Shown: piece by piece, positions 63,615 to 64,000 of the stretch | Position numbering within the stretch: position 1 is the stretch's first letter | Layout: every line of letters begins with the position of its first letter | Assembly: GCA_964573725.1 (NCBI GenBank) | Contig: CAZNLJ010000002.1 | Location: 1 to 64,000 of the forward strand | Direction of reading: 5' to 3' | DNA: 64,000 nt | Origin: UBA6168 sp964573725 | Lineage (GTDB): Bacteria; Bacteroidota; Bacteroidia; Chitinophagales; Saprospiraceae | Translations under genes and position numbers: made by a program | The notes under the pieces: generated by a model | Database searches by the model: none | What the model was told of the DNA's origin: nothing | The model's input: only the letters and a program-made list of their open reading frames with translations

Positions 63615-64000
63615 TGCACTTTGCCATCTGCCAACTCAGCGTGGTTCCCATGCGGAACAGTGCCGCCGACAGGAGCGAGCAGGTCAGCCAATTGCTTTTC
63701 GGGGAGGTCGTGGAGGTCATCGACCGGATCGGGCGGACCTGGAGCCGGGTCCGGTGTCCTTGGGACAACAGCCTGGGCTGGGTGAATTCCAGGCAAATCC
63801 TGCCGGTTTCCGCGGAGACGGCGCAACAATTCCAACAGCATTTCGCCTATTGCCTGGATATTTTCCAACCCTTGTTGTCGAGCGAGCACGCCATCCCCGT
63901 CACTTTGGGCGCCCGGCTGCCCGATTTCGACGGCATGAAGTTCGCCCTGGACGGGCAGACCTATTTCTACAGCGGGCAGGCCGTCTTTCCGGAACACCTC
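63615..64000 (+). CDS. SH3b-NlpC/P60 family peptidase, C-terminus cut by window edge
   Basis: The first 128 codons of a rightward gene. The N-terminal segment HFAICQLSVVPMRNSAADRS with QVSQLLFGEVVEVIDRIGRT and WSRVRCPWDNSLGWVNSRQI, in part as NSLGWVNSRQI, is a bacterial SH3b domain as in YkfC-like C40 peptidases of Bacteroidota. These cleave peptide stems of peptidoglycan (gamma-D-Glu-diamino acid bond). The catalytic Cys/His domain would be beyond the window edge, so the activity is inferred. No signal peptide is visible at this ATG. Divergent from porP. Confidence 0.75.

Overview
The window is a GC-rich stretch of a Bacteroidota chromosome, most likely from the Saprospirales or a neighbouring high-GC lineage. 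The lineage is an inference from gene content. The evidence is a PorP/SprF-type protein, a PorE-like TPR/propeller protein, SprB repeats, three proteins with type IX secretion (T9SS) sorting domains, a one-piece hybrid two-component regulator, families common in this phylum (DUF4296, DUF3098, DUF1573, DUF2807/GIN) and promoters of the form TTG-N17..23-TAnnTTTG. No rRNA, CRISPR array, insertion sequence or prophage is visible. Most of the window is ordinary chromosomal housekeeping and envelope genes. The unusual material lies in a few gene-poor gaps and in a few proteins with odd domain composition.

Layout. 0-6.6 kb: a cut-off secreted surface protein, a two-copy intergenic repeat, a giant hybrid sensor/AraC regulator, methylmalonyl-CoA epimerase and a TauE/SafE-type permease. 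6.6-10.2 kb: a membrane protein, a PhoR/PhoB-like kinase-regulator pair and a translationally coupled sixA-DUF4296 pair. 10.6-17.5 kb: a SWIM zinc-finger protein, GC-rich direct repeats, B12-dependent ribonucleotide reductase with a near-ideal promoter, CorA and a 50-residue membrane protein. 18-22.7 kb: a 1567-residue adhesin-like protein with 14 SprB-type repeats. 22.8-27.3 kb: a UbiA-type prenyltransferase, a DUF1573 lipoprotein, peptidase T and a lipoprotein. 27.3-28.8 kb: a gene-free stretch, then a tRNA-Pro/tRNA-Thr operon with promoter and terminator.

29-41.9 kb: a GIN-domain lipoprotein, RlpA-SPOR, mnmA-lipoprotein-rimM, and a leftward cluster of coiled-coil protein, ftsX, DUF3098, truB and yigZ, followed by a T9SS beta-helix protein, an RluA-type synthase and ubiX. 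42.4-48.7 kb: a thioredoxin-like protein, a HisKA-receiver protein with no ATPase domain, an isoaspartyl peptidase, proC, a small Nudix-like protein, purC and a queuosine-precursor transporter. 49-53.7 kb: two secreted proteins (one with a T9SS tail) and a DUF819 permease. 53.9-55.4 kb: decayed genes, including a WG-repeat pseudogene. 55.7-64 kb: a lipoprotein, the PorE-like protein ending in two SPOR domains, lpdA, a small AT-rich transcription unit, porP and the start of an NlpC/P60 peptidase.

How the genes fit together. The PorE-like and PorP/SprF proteins belong to the machinery family that exports and anchors T9SS cargo. The SprB-repeat protein (18-22.7 kb), the beta-helix protein (38.4-40.4 kb) and the 50.6-kb protein are likely cargo. 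RlpA, FtsX, the NlpC/P60 protein and the SPOR domains concern the peptidoglycan layer. The rest is tRNA modification (mnmA, truB, transfer RNA genes), ribosome maturation (rimM), nucleotide and amino-acid metabolism (nrdJ, purC, proC), and signalling. The best leads for unexplained biology are the SPOR-ended PorE variant, the ATPase-less hybrid kinase, the AT-rich unit near 61.6-62.0 kb, and several repeated or structured intergenic elements.
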